Origin: an uncultured Granulosicoccaceae bacterium
Lineage (GTDB): Bacteria > Pseudomonadota > Gammaproteobacteria > CALCKW01
DNA length: 34,722 nt
Direction: 5' to 3'
NCBI GenBank assembly: GCA_937925815.1
Contig: CALAMQ010000075.1
Coordinates: 1 to 34,722, forward strand
The notes beneath the pieces are model-generated. The model was given only the letters and a program-made list of their open reading frames with translations. It had not been told where the DNA came from and did not search any database. How positions within the stretch are numbered: the stretch's first letter is position 1; the number at the start of each line of letters is the position of its first letter. A program made the translations under genes and the position numbers. This document shows positions 17,944 through 27,346 of the stretch, piece after piece.

Positions 17944-19766
17944 TGTCCGCGCAAAAAAAGGGCATCAAGTGACCGCATGTCCAGCCTGACCCAGGTTGGC
18001 CGCCCGTGATTGCACTGGCCGCTGTTCGGTGTGCGCTCCATGTCACGCAACAAGGCGTTCATCTCATCGCGTGTGAGCTGACGGTTGGCACGAATCGAAC
18101 CGTGGCACGCCATGCTGCTGAGCACGGCATTGCTCTGCGCCTCAATGCGCTGACTGTCACCGGTGCAATCAATGTCTGCAAGCACGTCGCGCAGTAACTG
18201 CGCTGCGTCCGCACGGCGCAACAACACCGGCAATTCCCGCACGGTGACATCTTGCGGGCCAGTGCGATCGACGCCGAGGCCAAAGCCCGCAAAGCGCTCG
18301 CTGTGACGTTCGGCAAGGTCAGCTTCGCGTTCGCTCACTGGTACCGAAACCGGCACCAACAGCGGCTGAGTGCGCACCCCCTGCTCAGCGTATTGCTGCT
18401 TGAGATGCTCGTAGGTGATGCGTTCGTGCGCTGCGTGCATATCGACCAAGATCACACTGTCTTCCGCCTCGGCAAGAATAAACACGCCGTGTATTTGGGC
18501 GAGCGCCACACCGAGTGTTGGCAAGCTGTTGTCAGAATTCGTGCGCTCGTCGTCACGCAGCAGTTCGGCGTAGTCACCTCGCACATCAGACACCGCAGCC
18601 CCGACACCCGGCGGACTGGCGCGCACCAGACCCATCGAAGACTGAACCGGCGCTGATTGGCTCAGCGAACTTGTGACCACAGGCGCAGGCATCCTGCCAG
18701 GCTGTTGCGGTGGGGCTTGCGTGGGAGGCACGGTACTGAGCACTGAGGCCCCTGCACCGCTGCTGTCGCTTGGTCGCACCGAGGCGACGGCAGTCGCAAG
18801 GGTGCGGTAGACCGCGTCGTAGACGCGCCTGGACTCGCGAAAGCGCACCTCGGTTTTTGCTGGGTGGACATTGACGTCGACCATCTCGCTCTCGATCTCG
18901 AGATAGAGCACAAACGCCGGGTGGCGGCCGTGGTACAGCACATCACTGTAGGCTCGCTTGACTGCGTGCGCGATCAACTTGTCCCGCACCAAACGCCCGT
19001 TGACATAAAAAAACTGCATGTCCGCCTGGCTGCGTGAGAAGGTCGGCTCCGCGAGCCACCCTGACAACCTCATGCCATCAACGGCGTGGCCAACTTCAAA
19101 CGCGTGTTCAGCAAAGCCCGCGCCGAGCACATCGCGCATCCGGTTGGCCGCAAGTCCGTTGGTCGCGGGCCAATTCACAACCGATTTGCGGTTGTGGTGC
19201 AGTTCGAAGGCAACGTCGCTGTGCGCCAGTGCCAGGCGCTTGACGACCTGCTGCACCTGATCAAACTCGGTGCGCTCTGCTCGCAGAAATTTGCGCCTAG
19301 CGGGCAGATTGAAGAAGAGATCGACAACATCGACCGTGGTCCCAACGGCGTGGGCCGCTGGGCGTGGTGGCGTGGGTGCACCGTCAAGGTCGCACTCAAC
19401 TTCCCACGCAGAATCGGCGTCTGCGGTGCGCGAGCACAAGCGCAACCGCGACACCGACGCCACGCTTGGCAGTGCCTCGCCGCGAAAACCCATGGTCGAG
19501 ACTGACATCAAGTCGTCGCTGCTGGCGATTTTGCTGGTGGCGTGTCGAGTCAGGGCGAGCGCCAAATCCTCGCGGTCAATACCGCGGCCGTCATCGCGCA
19601 CACGCACACGTCGCGCCCCGCCCTGTTCAACCTCGACCACGATGCGGGTAGCGCCGGCATCAAGGCTGTTTTCAACCAATTCCTTAACGATCGAGGCAGG
19701 CCGTTCAACCACTTCGCCAGCGGCGATTTGATTGATAAGGGCATCAGGGAGGCGGTGAATGCTCAT
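17940..19766 (-). CDS. mutL: DNA mismatch repair protein MutL, endonuclease type
   Basis: Matchmaker ATPase of mismatch repair. The 608 residues start MSIHRLPDALINQIAAGEVV at the ATG at 19766; an ATG three codons upstream is possible. The GHKL ATPase has NSLDAGAT, DDGRGID and GFRGEAL. A Pro/Ser-rich linker spans about 330-390. The C-terminal dimer domain has DMHAAHERITYE (D442 to E453, the DQHA-x2-E-x4-E endonuclease motif with Met for Gln), MACHGSIRAN and CNHGRPT. E. coli MutL lacks these, so this MutL should nick DNA itself. amiC lies 47 bp upstream; miaA overlaps downstream. Confidence 0.97.
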   Translation of the reverse strand: MSIHRLPDALINQIAAGEVVERPASIVKELVENSLDAGATRIVVEVEQGGARRVRVRDDGRGIDREDLALALTRHATSKIASSDDLMSVSTMGFRGEALPSVASVSRLRLCSRTADADSAWEVECDLDGAPTPPRPAAHAVGTTVDVVDLFFNLPARRKFLRAERTEFDQVQQVVKRLALAHSDVAFELHHNRKSVVNWPATNGLAANRMRDVLGAGFAEHAFEVGHAVDGMRLSGWLAEPTFSRSQADMQFFYVNGRLVRDKLIAHAVKRAYSDVLYHGRHPAFVLYLEIESEMVDVNVHPAKTEVRFRESRRVYDAVYRTLATAVASVRPSDSSGAGASVLSTVPPTQAPPQQPGRMPAPVVTSSLSQSAPVQSSMGLVRASPPGVGAAVSDVRGDYAELLRDDERTNSDNSLPTLGVALAQIHGVFILAEAEDSVILVDMHAAHERITYEHLKQQYAEQGVRTQPLLVPVSVPVSEREADLAERHSERFAGFGLGVDRTGPQDVTVRELPVLLRRADAAQLLRDVLADIDCTGDSQRIEAQSNAVLSSMACHGSIRANRQLTRDEMNALLRDMERTPNSGQCNHGRPTWVRLDMRSLDALFLRGQ

Positions 19767-19813
19767 GAGCGCCATTGTGCCACGGCGCGGCGCAACTGCG
19801 GATCGCAGTGCCG

Positions 19814-21085
19814 TCAGTTTGAGGCCAGGTCGACCCGATAACGACGATAAAATGCTGTGCCAAATGGCGGGTTGGCCTTGAAGTGATCGACCACGCCGTT
19901 GCCAATCGCGGCGGCCACGCGCTCTTGGTAACTGGTCGTCACCAGACGCTGCTCTTCCTTGGGGTTAGAGATAAACCCAACCTCGACCAACACCGAGGGC
20001 ACATCGGGAGCTTTGAGCACGACAAAACTCGCGTGCTCCACCGATTTTTTGTGAAGTTTGTTCACTTTACCTATGCGCCGCAGCACGTTCTCGGCCACGC
20101 CGACGCTGGTCTCACGGCTCGCGCTCTGCGAGAGATCGACCAGAATTTTTGCCAGAGCATCGCTCTGCTCCGCCAAGTGCAGGCCGCCAACCCGGTTGCC
20201 CTGCTTGGCTGACAAGAATCGCCTTGCAGCTGAACTGGCGCCCCGGTTTGACAAGACGTACACCGAAGAACCCGAGGCACTCTCTTGATCAAACGCGTCC
20301 GCGTGCAGCGAGATCAGCAAGTCAGCCTGACTCTCGCGCGTGATATTGACCCGCTCTTTCAGGCCGAGGTATTCGTCGTCAGTGCGCACCAAAACGGGCT
20401 TTATGCCGCTGACTGCGCTGAGCATGCGATGCAAACGTTTGGCAATCGCCAGCACCACGTCCTTTTCAAGTGTTGACGACTGCCCGACAGCACCTGGGTC
20501 ATTGCCACCGTGTCCGGCATCAATGGCGACAACGATATCTTCCAGGCGCGGCGCAACCAATGCATCGGGCTCGCCGTTGCTCAACGCGGCAGAAGCTGGT
20601 CGCCTGACAACCTGTTGCTGTGTCGTGCTCTGCGCTGCGGTGCTCTGGGTTGCAGCACCGTCGATTGGTGAAATATCGAGCACAATGCGGAAGTGGTTGC
20701 CGGCGGTCGCATCGAGGTAGGTGGTGTGCGCCTCCGCTGCGATCTGGGTTTCAATCACGAGGCGCAGGTCGTCACCGTCACGCACGCCACTGCGCAAACT
20801 CTTCAGCAGTGGGTCACTGCCAAAGGCACTGGTTAATTCGCGCGCAACTTTAGTATCTGGCAGGTCGACAACAATCCGGTTTGGTGAACTCAAGCTGAAG
20901 TTTTTCTGCCGCACGGCGCGGTCGAGATCGAGCACCAGACGGGTGTGACTCTCGTAGGCTTTGTAACGCAATCCGAGCAAGCGCGCAGGATCCTCTGCGA
21001 GCGCGTTACTTGGCCAAACCAACGTTGTGGCAACGCCGATTAAGCAGGCAACGACAGCACAATTTGAAATTCGAATGGGGCCCAT
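19814..21085 (-). CDS. amiC: N-acetylmuramoyl-L-alanine amidase with AMIN domain (AmiB/AmiC type)
   Basis: Periplasmic zinc amidase that cuts peptide stems from peptidoglycan during cell separation. From the ATG at 21085 it has 423 residues: signal peptide (about 1-30, ending SNALA), AMIN septum-targeting domain (about 31-140), a Ser/Thr/Gln-rich linker (145-175), and Amidase_3 domain with zinc ligands H192, E207 and H261 and catalytic E368 (VEVGFISN). The frame is open 55 codons further upstream but lacks a signal before residue 56. AmiB and AmiC cannot be told apart safely. A terminator sits 88 bases upstream, separating it from tsaE. It probably leads the operon with mutL, miaA and cysM. 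Confidence 0.93.
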   Translation of the reverse strand: MGPIRISNCAVVACLIGVATTLVWPSNALAEDPARLLGLRYKAYESHTRLVLDLDRAVRQKNFSLSSPNRIVVDLPDTKVARELTSAFGSDPLLKSLRSGVRDGDDLRLVIETQIAAEAHTTYLDATAGNHFRIVLDISPIDGAATQSTAAQSTTQQQVVRRPASAALSNGEPDALVAPRLEDIVVAIDAGHGGNDPGAVGQSSTLEKDVVLAIAKRLHRMLSAVSGIKPVLVRTDDEYLGLKERVNITRESQADLLISLHADAFDQESASGSSVYVLSNRGASSAARRFLSAKQGNRVGGLHLAEQSDALAKILVDLSQSASRETSVGVAENVLRRIGKVNKLHKKSVEHASFVVLKAPDVPSVLVEVGFISNPKEEQRLVTTSYQERVAAAIGNGVVDHFKANPPFGTAFYRRYRVDLASN

Positions 21086-21397
21086 TGACACGTCAGCGAT
21101 TGCGTAAATTACCCGGCTTAGCGCCAAGATTCGAATTCGGAAAAGCCAGGCCAGCTCAGCGTGGCACGCGTCTAAAAAGTGGCGCGTGACACGCAGCCAC
21201 TGGAGGGGCTCGCGTCTTGACAAGTAAAGACTGTGACAGCGATTCCGCAAGCGAATTTGCTCGCTTTTTCAGTGCCTTGAATCCCGGGAAAAATCGACTA
21301 CTGATTGCGTCGAGAATTGCTATCTAGTTGTTTTGTATTGACATTGCGCCAAATGCGAGGTGCTGCTTGAGGGGTGTAAAGGCTTGCAAAAATGTGA
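21086..21397. other. Non-coding interval between tsaE and amiC
   Basis: This stretch has no convincing gene. It holds the leftward terminator at 21174-21201 and, at 21254-21271, a short rightward hairpin AAGCGA/TCGCTT followed by T residues that no known transcript reaches. The interval is AT-richer than its neighbours. A promoter for amiC should lie between the terminator and 21085, but I could not pick one out. Confidence 0.6.
21174..21201 (-). terminator. Intrinsic terminator between tsaE and amiC
   Basis: Read leftward: AGTGGC, a bulged T and GCGT pair with ACGC and GCCACT across a 3-base loop (10 bp in total), followed by TTTT. It lies 196 bases past the tsaE stop and 88 bases before the amiC ATG. 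Confidence 0.72.
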
Positions 21398-21844
21398 TTA
21401 CGTGTGACGCCGCGTCAAGCTGACGTCGCGCCCACCGCCGACCGCGTCCGAAAGTGCGATGCGGTGAGTCCAATCAGGCAGTACGCCAGTGCCACGATCT
21501 GGCCATTCGATGAGCCAAATGGCAGGGTCAGCGGCGAGGTCGTCGAGCCCTAAATCCAACAACTCCACGGCGCTCGCCAGGCGGTACAAATCCAGATGGT
21601 GTACGACCGAGTTGCCAAGGTAATACGACTCTATGAGTGTGTAGGTCGGACTCCTCACGTGGGAGAGCTGACCCAGAGCCGAGAGAAAGCCTCGCGCAAA
21701 CGTGGTCTTGCCCGCGCCGAGATCGCCGTGCAAATGCACCCAAGCTGGCGCCTTGATGGACTGCCCAAGGCGCGCTCCAAAGGCGAGCGTGGCCGCCTCA
21801 TCAACAAGAAATTCTTGGGAATGTACCGTGAGATCTGCGGTCAT
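21398..21844 (-). CDS. tsaE: tRNA threonylcarbamoyladenosine biosynthesis ATPase TsaE
   Basis: ATPase of the TsaB-TsaD-TsaE system that makes t6A37 in ANN-decoding tRNAs. The 148 residues show P-loop GDLGAGKT (40-47), FARGFLSALG, VRSPTYTLIESYY, HHLDLYRL and WLIEWPDRG, all family markers. It is 18 bp behind sppA, so the two are probably cotranscribed. The terminator downstream separates it from amiC, unlike the usual tight tsaE-amiB arrangement. Confidence 0.95.
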   Translation of the reverse strand: MTADLTVHSQEFLVDEAATLAFGARLGQSIKAPAWVHLHGDLGAGKTTFARGFLSALGQLSHVRSPTYTLIESYYLGNSVVHHLDLYRLASAVELLDLGLDDLAADPAIWLIEWPDRGTGVLPDWTHRIALSDAVGGGRDVSLTRRHT

Positions 21845-21862
21845 GTACGAAAGCGATCCGCG

Positions 21863-22828
21863 TCAGTGCTGCCAAGACGGTGCGTACAAAGATTCGATTG
21901 ATTGCACCACACCGCTGCCAAAGCCAACCCCGATCTCGCCGGTGATGCGTTCGAGCAAATCCGGTTGCGCCGAAAAATTCACCACGTTTTCAGCGTCGAA
22001 CAGATCCCGCGCCACATGGTATTCATCGCCAAAGCCGTCGGCGAGTCCAAGCGAGACAGCCTGCTCACCAGTCCAGAAGCTGCCGCTGAAGATCGATTCA
22101 TCCTCTGACAATCGCTCGCCACGGCCACCGCGCACGGCGTCTTTGAATTGCTCGTGTATTTGATTCATGAGCGTGCGCATGTGCGCCACGTCCTGTTCAT
22201 TGACGGGCGAAAACGGATCGAGCATCGCCTTGCTCTCTCCTGATGTGATCAGCCGTCTCTCGACGCCGAGCTTTTCCATTGCGCCAGTAAACCCAAAGCC
22301 GTTACTTATCACGCCTATTGAACCGACGATGCTCGCCTTATTGACGTAAATCGTGTCAGCTGCCGCGGCGATGAAATAGCCCCCGGAAGCTGCGACGTCG
22401 TGGACCACGGCCGCCACGGGCACCCCGGGGTACTCGGCTTTCAAGCGCGTAATTTCATCGTAAATCAGTGACGATTGCACCGGACTGCCACCGGGACTAT
22501 TGAGACGCAGCACCACGCCAGCGGTGTTCTCGTCTTCAAAGGCAGACACCAACGCCGGTCGCACTGCGGCGAGAGACAAACCGTCAGATTGGATTGGCCC
22601 TGCAAAGTCGATTAACGCAGTGTGTGACTCTGGCGCACTGCTTTGCCAATTGGCAAATTGGCCGCGGAATGACACCGCTGTGATCACGAGAATGTAGGCC
22701 ACCAACAAAAACCGGAAAAAAATACTCCACCGCCGCGCGCGACGTTGCTCTATCAGCCCGGCGGTCGCCAGACGCTCAATCGCTTTGCGTTCCCACTGAT
22801 CAGCTTTGGCTTCAGTTTGGTGTTCCAT
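21863..22828 (-). CDS. sppA: Signal peptide peptidase SppA, short form
   Basis: Membrane-anchored serine protease that digests cleaved signal peptides, S49 family. From the ATG at 22828 it has 321 residues: cytoplasmic N-terminus, one membrane segment (about 36-55), then a periplasmic protease domain with the Ser148/Lys200 dyad (VAASGGYFIAAAADTI and SGESKAMLDPFSP). This is the single-domain form of Pseudomonas-like bacteria, not the doubled E. coli form. The frame is open far upstream across rluC without homology. A second ATG at 22861 is less likely, since AAGAGAG lies before 22828. It lies 61 bp after rluC; tsaE follows at 18 bp. Confidence 0.93.
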   Translation of the reverse strand: MEHQTEAKADQWERKAIERLATAGLIEQRRARRWSIFFRFLLVAYILVITAVSFRGQFANWQSSAPESHTALIDFAGPIQSDGLSLAAVRPALVSAFEDENTAGVVLRLNSPGGSPVQSSLIYDEITRLKAEYPGVPVAAVVHDVAASGGYFIAAAADTIYVNKASIVGSIGVISNGFGFTGAMEKLGVERRLITSGESKAMLDPFSPVNEQDVAHMRTLMNQIHEQFKDAVRGGRGERLSEDESIFSGSFWTGEQAVSLGLADGFGDEYHVARDLFDAENVVNFSAQPDLLERITGEIGVGFGSGVVQSIESLYAPSWQH

Positions 22829-22889
22829 GCGCTCTCTTAAAATTGTTGTAGTGAATGACATCTGATTCAACACGGACCGTGCCACGTGC

Positions 22890-23882
22890 CTAGAGTTGCA
22901 GTGCACGGTCCCAAGGCGTCGGCACGGGCAGCTCAAAAACCCGCTCACCGCGCCAATCGAAGGCGAGTTTCGCGCTGTGCAAATGCATGCCGCGGCAACC
23001 GGCGGCCGCAAAGCGACGGTTGGCGGCGTGGTTGCCGTACTTAGTGTCACCGACAACTGGGTGACCCTGCTCCGACGCGTGGACACGGATCTGATGGGTG
23101 CGGCCGGTCTCAATGCGTACGCGGACCAAGGTGCAAGCGCGTCCGACCTCCAACACGCTGAACTGACTGATCGCCTCGCGCCCACCCGAGTCGGTCGCAC
23201 TCACCCGCTCACCGCCGCGCAGTTGGTTCTTGCCCAAGGTGTTGGCAATTCGACTGATCCGAGTCGGCCAGCGCCCGAGCACCAGCGCCACGTAATGCTT
23301 CTCTACTTGCCGTGCTGCGAGCGCGATTTTGAGCTCGCGGTTGGCGGCCGCGTGTTTGGCAACAAGCAAGCAGCCACTGGTGTCGCGGTCGAGACGGTGC
23401 ACTAAATCGAGCTCAGTGCCATCGCCACTGCGGCTTTGCCTGAGCGCCTCGATGACCCCGAAAGGCTGCTCACTGCCAGCGTGCACAGCGAGTCCAGCTG
23501 GCTTGTTCAATAGGAGGATATCGTCGTCCTCGAACACCGCGGCTTGCTCGAGTTGCTCGATCACCGAATCTGGGACCCGCCGCGCGTGCGCAGGCTGGAT
23601 GCGCACAGGCGGTATGCGCACCTCATCGCCACTGATCAACCGCCGAGACGGCTTGGCTCGGCCGCCGTTGACACGGACTTCGCCGGTGCGGCAGAGCCGA
23701 TAAACCACGCTGCGCGGCACCCCACCAAGCGCTTTGAGCAGAAAGTTGTCCAGGCGTTGGCCGTCGCGTCCAGCGTCTACCGTGACCCGGCGCACAGCCG
23801 TGCGCTCGGTTTCTGGTACGGAACGTGTTGGGTTCAAAGTGGAGCACCACCGATTGGAAGTGAGTATCGCTTGGTGTACCAT
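22890..23882 (-). CDS. rluC: 23S rRNA pseudouridine synthase RluC
   Basis: Makes pseudouridines 955, 2504 and 2580 of 23S rRNA in E. coli. It has 330 residues from the ATG at 23882. The S4 RNA-binding domain is about 42-100 (GQRLDNFLLKALGGVP, CRTGEVRVNGGRAKP, GDEVRIPPVR). The catalytic domain has HRLDRDTSG with D165, then KHYVALVLGRW and RTHQIRVHASEQGHPVVGD. The N-terminus is about 20 residues longer than in E. coli, and no ribosome site precedes the ATG; a GTG at 23795 is an alternative start. It diverges from rne, the classic arrangement, across a 498-bp interval. Confidence 0.93.
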   Translation of the reverse strand: MVHQAILTSNRWCSTLNPTRSVPETERTAVRRVTVDAGRDGQRLDNFLLKALGGVPRSVVYRLCRTGEVRVNGGRAKPSRRLISGDEVRIPPVRIQPAHARRVPDSVIEQLEQAAVFEDDDILLLNKPAGLAVHAGSEQPFGVIEALRQSRSGDGTELDLVHRLDRDTSGCLLVAKHAAANRELKIALAARQVEKHYVALVLGRWPTRISRIANTLGKNQLRGGERVSATDSGGREAISQFSVLEVGRACTLVRVRIETGRTHQIRVHASEQGHPVVGDTKYGNHAANRRFAAAGCRGMHLHSAKLAFDWRGERVFELPVPTPWDRALQL

Positions 23883-24380
23883 TCTACGGGCTTAGCAGAG
23901 CAAAGTACGTAACCGCGAGGTCTAAAGGGGTGTTTAACCCGCGCCTCGGCGGCACCATCAACGCTCAGAGCATCCCAAGCGCGACCACTGCAGCCTGCCC
24001 ATTGATAGCCTACTTTATTAGTAGTGGGCCACCTAGAGGGTCTGGCCCCGCAGTGCCCTGCCCGACACGCGGTTAGCAACGGTGTCGGGGCGCTAAACGA
24101 ATTTGTACGGGCCAATTGCCCGCTCTAAAGACCTGAAGTTACAGACGCGCGTCAACAGAATTGATGCGCCTCATAAAAGCGGAACTCGCCGCGACCAACG
24201 CGCTGCGGCACACAACAAATAACAATACCCGCACCGGATACTGCATGTTTTCAAACGCACACTCTCGCCAGTTGCCCGCGACAGCACAGCCTGTTTACGC
24301 GGCTGACACGCCTGCACGGCGTTGGCGCGAAATCGAGCAACGCGTTTGCGGCCCCGTGCGGGCAACCCTGGATTTAACTG
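23883..24380. other. rluC-rne divergent control region
   Basis: No convincing gene is present. A small rightward frame at 24161-24469 overlaps rne and looks spurious. The interval must hold promoters for both genes; I see AT-rich stretches (for instance around 24001-24020 and 24165-24180) but no pair of elements good enough to call. The three hairpins at 24026-24122 are described separately. Confidence 0.6.
24026..24122 (+). promoter_or_regulatory. Three-hairpin element in the rne leader
   Basis: Three stems follow one another: GGGCCA/TGGCCC (24026-24048), CCCGACAC/GTGTCGGG (24061-24089, 8 bp) and CGGGC/GCCCG (24108-24122). E. coli RNase E limits its own synthesis by cutting its structured 5' leader, which also contains several hairpins. 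I infer, from position and structure only, that this element may serve the same end. Confidence 0.5.
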
Positions 24381-27146
24381 ATGAAACGAATGCTGATCAA
24401 CGCGAAGCACGGCGAAGAGCTGCGCGTCGCAGTGGTCGATGGCCAACGCCTCGAAGACCTGGACATTGAGCACGGAGACCGAGAACAACAAAAATCAAAC
24501 ATCTACAAAGGGAAAGTCACCCGCGTAGAACAAAGTTTAGAGGCAGTCTTTGTCGACTACGGTGCTGAGCGCCACGGCTTCCTGCCTTTCAAGGAAGTCG
24601 CAAAAAGCTATCTCGCTGATAAAGCCGACGGCAGCAAGCCCACCGTCAAAGAAGGCTTGAAAGAAGGCCAGGAAATCCTGGTCCAGATTGAAAAGGAAGA
24701 ACGCGGCACCAAGGGTGCGGCGCTGACCACCTATATCAGCCTCGCCGGTCGCTTTCTCGTGTTGATGCCAAACAACGCGCGCGCAGGTGGTGTGTCCCGT
24801 CGCATCGAAGGCGAAGACCGCAACGAGCTGCGTCAAATCATGAACGAAGTGACCGTGCCCGAGGGCATGGGGGTGATCGCACGCACCGCAGGCGTCGGGC
24901 GCACGCTCGAAGAGATGCAGTGGGACCTCGATTACCAAGCCGAAGTGTGGCGTTCGATTCAGGCCGCGGCGGAGACCCGCAGCGCGCCCTTCTTGGTCTA
25001 CCAAGAGAGCAACGTCATCGTGCGCGCCCTGCGCGACTACTTCCACAGTGATATCGGCGAAATTCTGATAGACCAAACCGAGCTTTATGAAGAGGCTCGC
25101 GGCTTTGTTGAAGTGTGCATGCCGCACAACGCGCGCAAGCTCAAACTCTACGAAGACAGCACACCACTGTTCACGCGGTACCAGATTGAACAGCAGATTG
25201 AATCTGCGTTCCAACGTGAAGTGACCTTGCCCTCCGGTGGCGCGATCGTCATCGATCACACCGAGGCCCTGGTTTCGGTTGACGTCAACTCGGCCCGTGC
25301 AACCAAAGGTGCGGACATCGAAGAGACCGCGACAAACACCAACCTCGAGGCTGCCACCGAACTCGCCCGCCAGCTCAGGCTGCGCGACCTCGGCGGATTG
25401 TTGGTCATTGATTTCATCGACATGTCTGCCAACCGCAATCAAAAAGCGGTTGAGAACCGCCTGCGCGACGCACTGAAAGTGGATCGGGCACGCGTGCAAG
25501 TGGGCCGAATTTCCCGCTTTGGCCTGCTCGAGATGTCGCGACAACGGTTGCGTCCGTCGCTTGGCGACGCCTTCCAAGAAGTGTGTCCGCGTTGCACAGG
25601 TCAAGGTGCCATTCGCACGGTTGGCTCGCTGTCGCTGTCAATATTACGCCTGATTGAAGACGAGGCCATGAAGGACAACACCGGTCAGGTGCTCGCCCAA
25701 GTGCCAACGGACGTTGCAAGCTTGCTGCTCAACGAGAAACGTGCCCAGATCGACCTCATTGAAACGCGGTCAGAGGCACGTGTGTTGATCGTGCCCAACC
25801 CCCATCTTGAGACCCCGCAATACCGGCTTGAACGCACACGGCGTTCTGAGCTCGACGAAGACACGCTGAGCCGCCCGAGCTACACCTTCTCCGAGCGTCC
25901 AGCCGACCCATCGCCGCAAGACGCAACTGATCAGCGCAAAGGCGAAACCGCCGCAGTGCGCACCGTTGTGCCACAACAACCGGCGCCAACGCCAGCGAAA
26001 GGCGCGTCAGAAGGCGCCGCCGGCAGCACCGGCCCCGGTTTTTTCAAACGCGCAGCTTTGCTCGTTGGTGGCCTGTTCAGCAGCTCAGAGAGCGAAGCCG
26101 AGCAAAACGGCGCACGCGACAAGGATGCCAAACCGCGCAACGCGAACGCGCGGGGACGCCAGGAAGGTCGTCGCAATGACGGCCGTCGCAACGGCAATGC
26201 CCAGCGCGGTGACAACAAGCGCTCAAACAACCGTTCACGTCAGGACAACAACCGTCGCTCAGGTGCGCGGCAGGATGACAAGCGCAACGCCGCCAATGAC
26301 AGCACGGGCGAGAAAAACAACGCCGCACAACGCGATACAACCGACAAGCCGCGTGGCAATTCACGCGGTGGCCGCGGACGCCGTGGACGCGGCGGTGCCA
26401 ACAGCGCTAAGCCAGACGAGCAGGCAAACGCTGTCGACCAGCAACAGACGCCTGGTGCAGCCCCTGTAGCGGCTGTTGCAGCTGTCGCGGCGGCACCGGT
26501 CACTGCAGATGCACCGATGAGTGAAGCCGAAATCGACGAGGCGGCATTGCGCAAGGCCAACTCAATGCCGGCTTCAGACGGTGCGCAGCCAGGATCTGAT
26601 TCAGCGGCTGAATCCGAAACATCATCTAGCGGTGGCCGCCGACGTCGCCGCGGCGGACGCGGTCGGCGCGGGCGCAATCGCGGTGAAAAGGCGACCGCTG
26701 AAACTGAGTCACAACAAGCAGAATCCGGCGCAGAGTCGAACGGCCAAGCGTCAACGGCCGCGCCTTCTGTGGAGCCTGCCGCACCCAAGCCGGTCGCAAC
26801 AGCCGCTCCTGCCGCCGCCGCGGCGCCTGCTGCGGCCAAACCACCCGTTGCAACGCCCCCAGCCCCTGCTCAGCCAGTCGCCGCAACTCAGCCAATTGCA
26901 CAAGTGACCGCTGCGTCGGTGCCAGTGACGGCGCCTGTGCCGGCACCCGTCGCCGCGGCCGCACCTGCGGCGGTTGTCGCAACCACCGCGCCGGTGGCGG
27001 CACCTGCACCTGTGACCGAAAAGCCAGCACCGCAAAAAGTGGCATCGGCAGAGACGGCCACCAGTGCCCCGGCCGCCCTGCCTGCCAAGCCGCAAGGTGA
27101 CCAAGCTGTCACGCGCGGCGCTGACAATGACAGCGGCAACGCCTGA
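24381..27146 (+). CDS. rne: Ribonuclease E
   Basis: Single-strand-specific endonuclease that starts most mRNA decay and processes rRNA and tRNA; scaffold of the degradosome, bound to the inner membrane. The 921 residues begin [20 protein letters not shown]. The S1 domain is about 37-125. The DNase I-like catalytic site has D301 and D344; the zinc link has C402 and C405 (CPRC). An amphipathic helix at about 553-568 ([14 protein letters not shown]) resembles the membrane-targeting segment. The C-terminal half is disordered: Arg/Asn-rich, with two RGG-type blocks (near 660 and 750), then a long Ala/Pro/Val tail. Enolase- or PNPase-binding sites cannot be recognised. Confidence 0.97.
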   Translation: MKRMLINAKHGEELRVAVVDGQRLEDLDIEHGDREQQKSNIYKGKVTRVEQSLEAVFVDYGAERHGFLPFKEVAKSYLADKADGSKPTVKEGLKEGQEILVQIEKEERGTKGAALTTYISLAGRFLVLMPNNARAGGVSRRIEGEDRNELRQIMNEVTVPEGMGVIARTAGVGRTLEEMQWDLDYQAEVWRSIQAAAETRSAPFLVYQESNVIVRALRDYFHSDIGEILIDQTELYEEARGFVEVCMPHNARKLKLYEDSTPLFTRYQIEQQIESAFQREVTLPSGGAIVIDHTEALVSVDVNSARATKGADIEETATNTNLEAATELARQLRLRDLGGLLVIDFIDMSANRNQKAVENRLRDALKVDRARVQVGRISRFGLLEMSRQRLRPSLGDAFQEVCPRCTGQGAIRTVGSLSLSILRLIEDEAMKDNTGQVLAQVPTDVASLLLNEKRAQIDLIETRSEARVLIVPNPHLETPQYRLERTRRSELDEDTLSRPSYTFSERPADPSPQDATDQRKGETAAVRTVVPQQPAPTPAKGASEGAAGSTGPGFFKRAALLVGGLFSSSESEAEQNGARDKDAKPRNANARGRQEGRRNDGRRNGNAQRGDNKRSNNRSRQDNNRRSGARQDDKRNAANDSTGEKNNAAQRDTTDKPRGNSRGGRGRRGRGGANSAKPDEQANAVDQQQTPGAAPVAAVAAVAAAPVTADAPMSEAEIDEAALRKANSMPASDGAQPGSDSAAESETSSSGGRRRRRGGRGRRGRNRGEKATAETESQQAESGAESNGQASTAAPSVEPAAPKPVATAAPAAAAAPAAAKPPVATPPAPAQPVAATQPIAQVTAASVPVTAPVPAPVAAAAPAAVVATTAPVAAPAPVTEKPAPQKVASAETATSAPAALPAKPQGDQAVTRGADNDSGNA

Positions 27147-27154
27147 CTGACGCG

Positions 27155-27177
27155 CGCGCAGCCAAACGGGCTGCGCG
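27155..27177 (+). terminator. Hairpin after rne
   Basis: CGCGCAGCC pairs perfectly with GGCTGCGCG (9 bp, 5-base loop) 9 bases after the rne stop. No T-run follows, so it may stabilise the 3' end or support factor-dependent termination. Confidence 0.45.
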
Positions 27178-27274
27178 TGCCTTCACGGCACTTCCCAACT
27201 TTCATCGACCACTGGACACGCCACACCGGAAACCGGCCGTGACGCGGTGCACCGATGCAGCACTCACGCCCAGT

Positions 27275-27342
27275 GTCTCTACACTCAATGTAACTGCGCG
27301 AAAATTGCATGCGCCCACTGCATTGTTCCATGTTGTAGAGAC
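27275..27342 (+). promoter_or_regulatory. Large stem-loop ahead of the phosphoribosyltransferase gene
   Basis: GTCTCTACA (27275-27283) pairs perfectly with TGTAGAGAC (27334-27342). Inside it, CAATG (27286-27290) pairs with CATTG (27321-27325), and GCGC with GCGC. The 3' arm contains the only ribosome-site-like bases (GTAGAGA) and ends four bases before the ATG at 27347, so folding would mask the site. Confidence 0.5.
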
Positions 27343-27346
27343 CCCC

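Noticed and set aside
21254-21274. Rightward terminator AAGCGA/TCGCTT plus T-run
   Set aside because: No rightward gene or promoter precedes it, so it is kept only as a note in the interval entry.
24161-24469. Rightward 102-codon frame in the rne leader
   Set aside because: It overlaps the rne start out of frame and its second half is a shadow of rne; a leader peptide role has no support.
24537-25604. Leftward 355-codon frame opposite rne
   Set aside because: It lies entirely inside the conserved catalytic half of RNase E; its composition is that of a mirrored frame.
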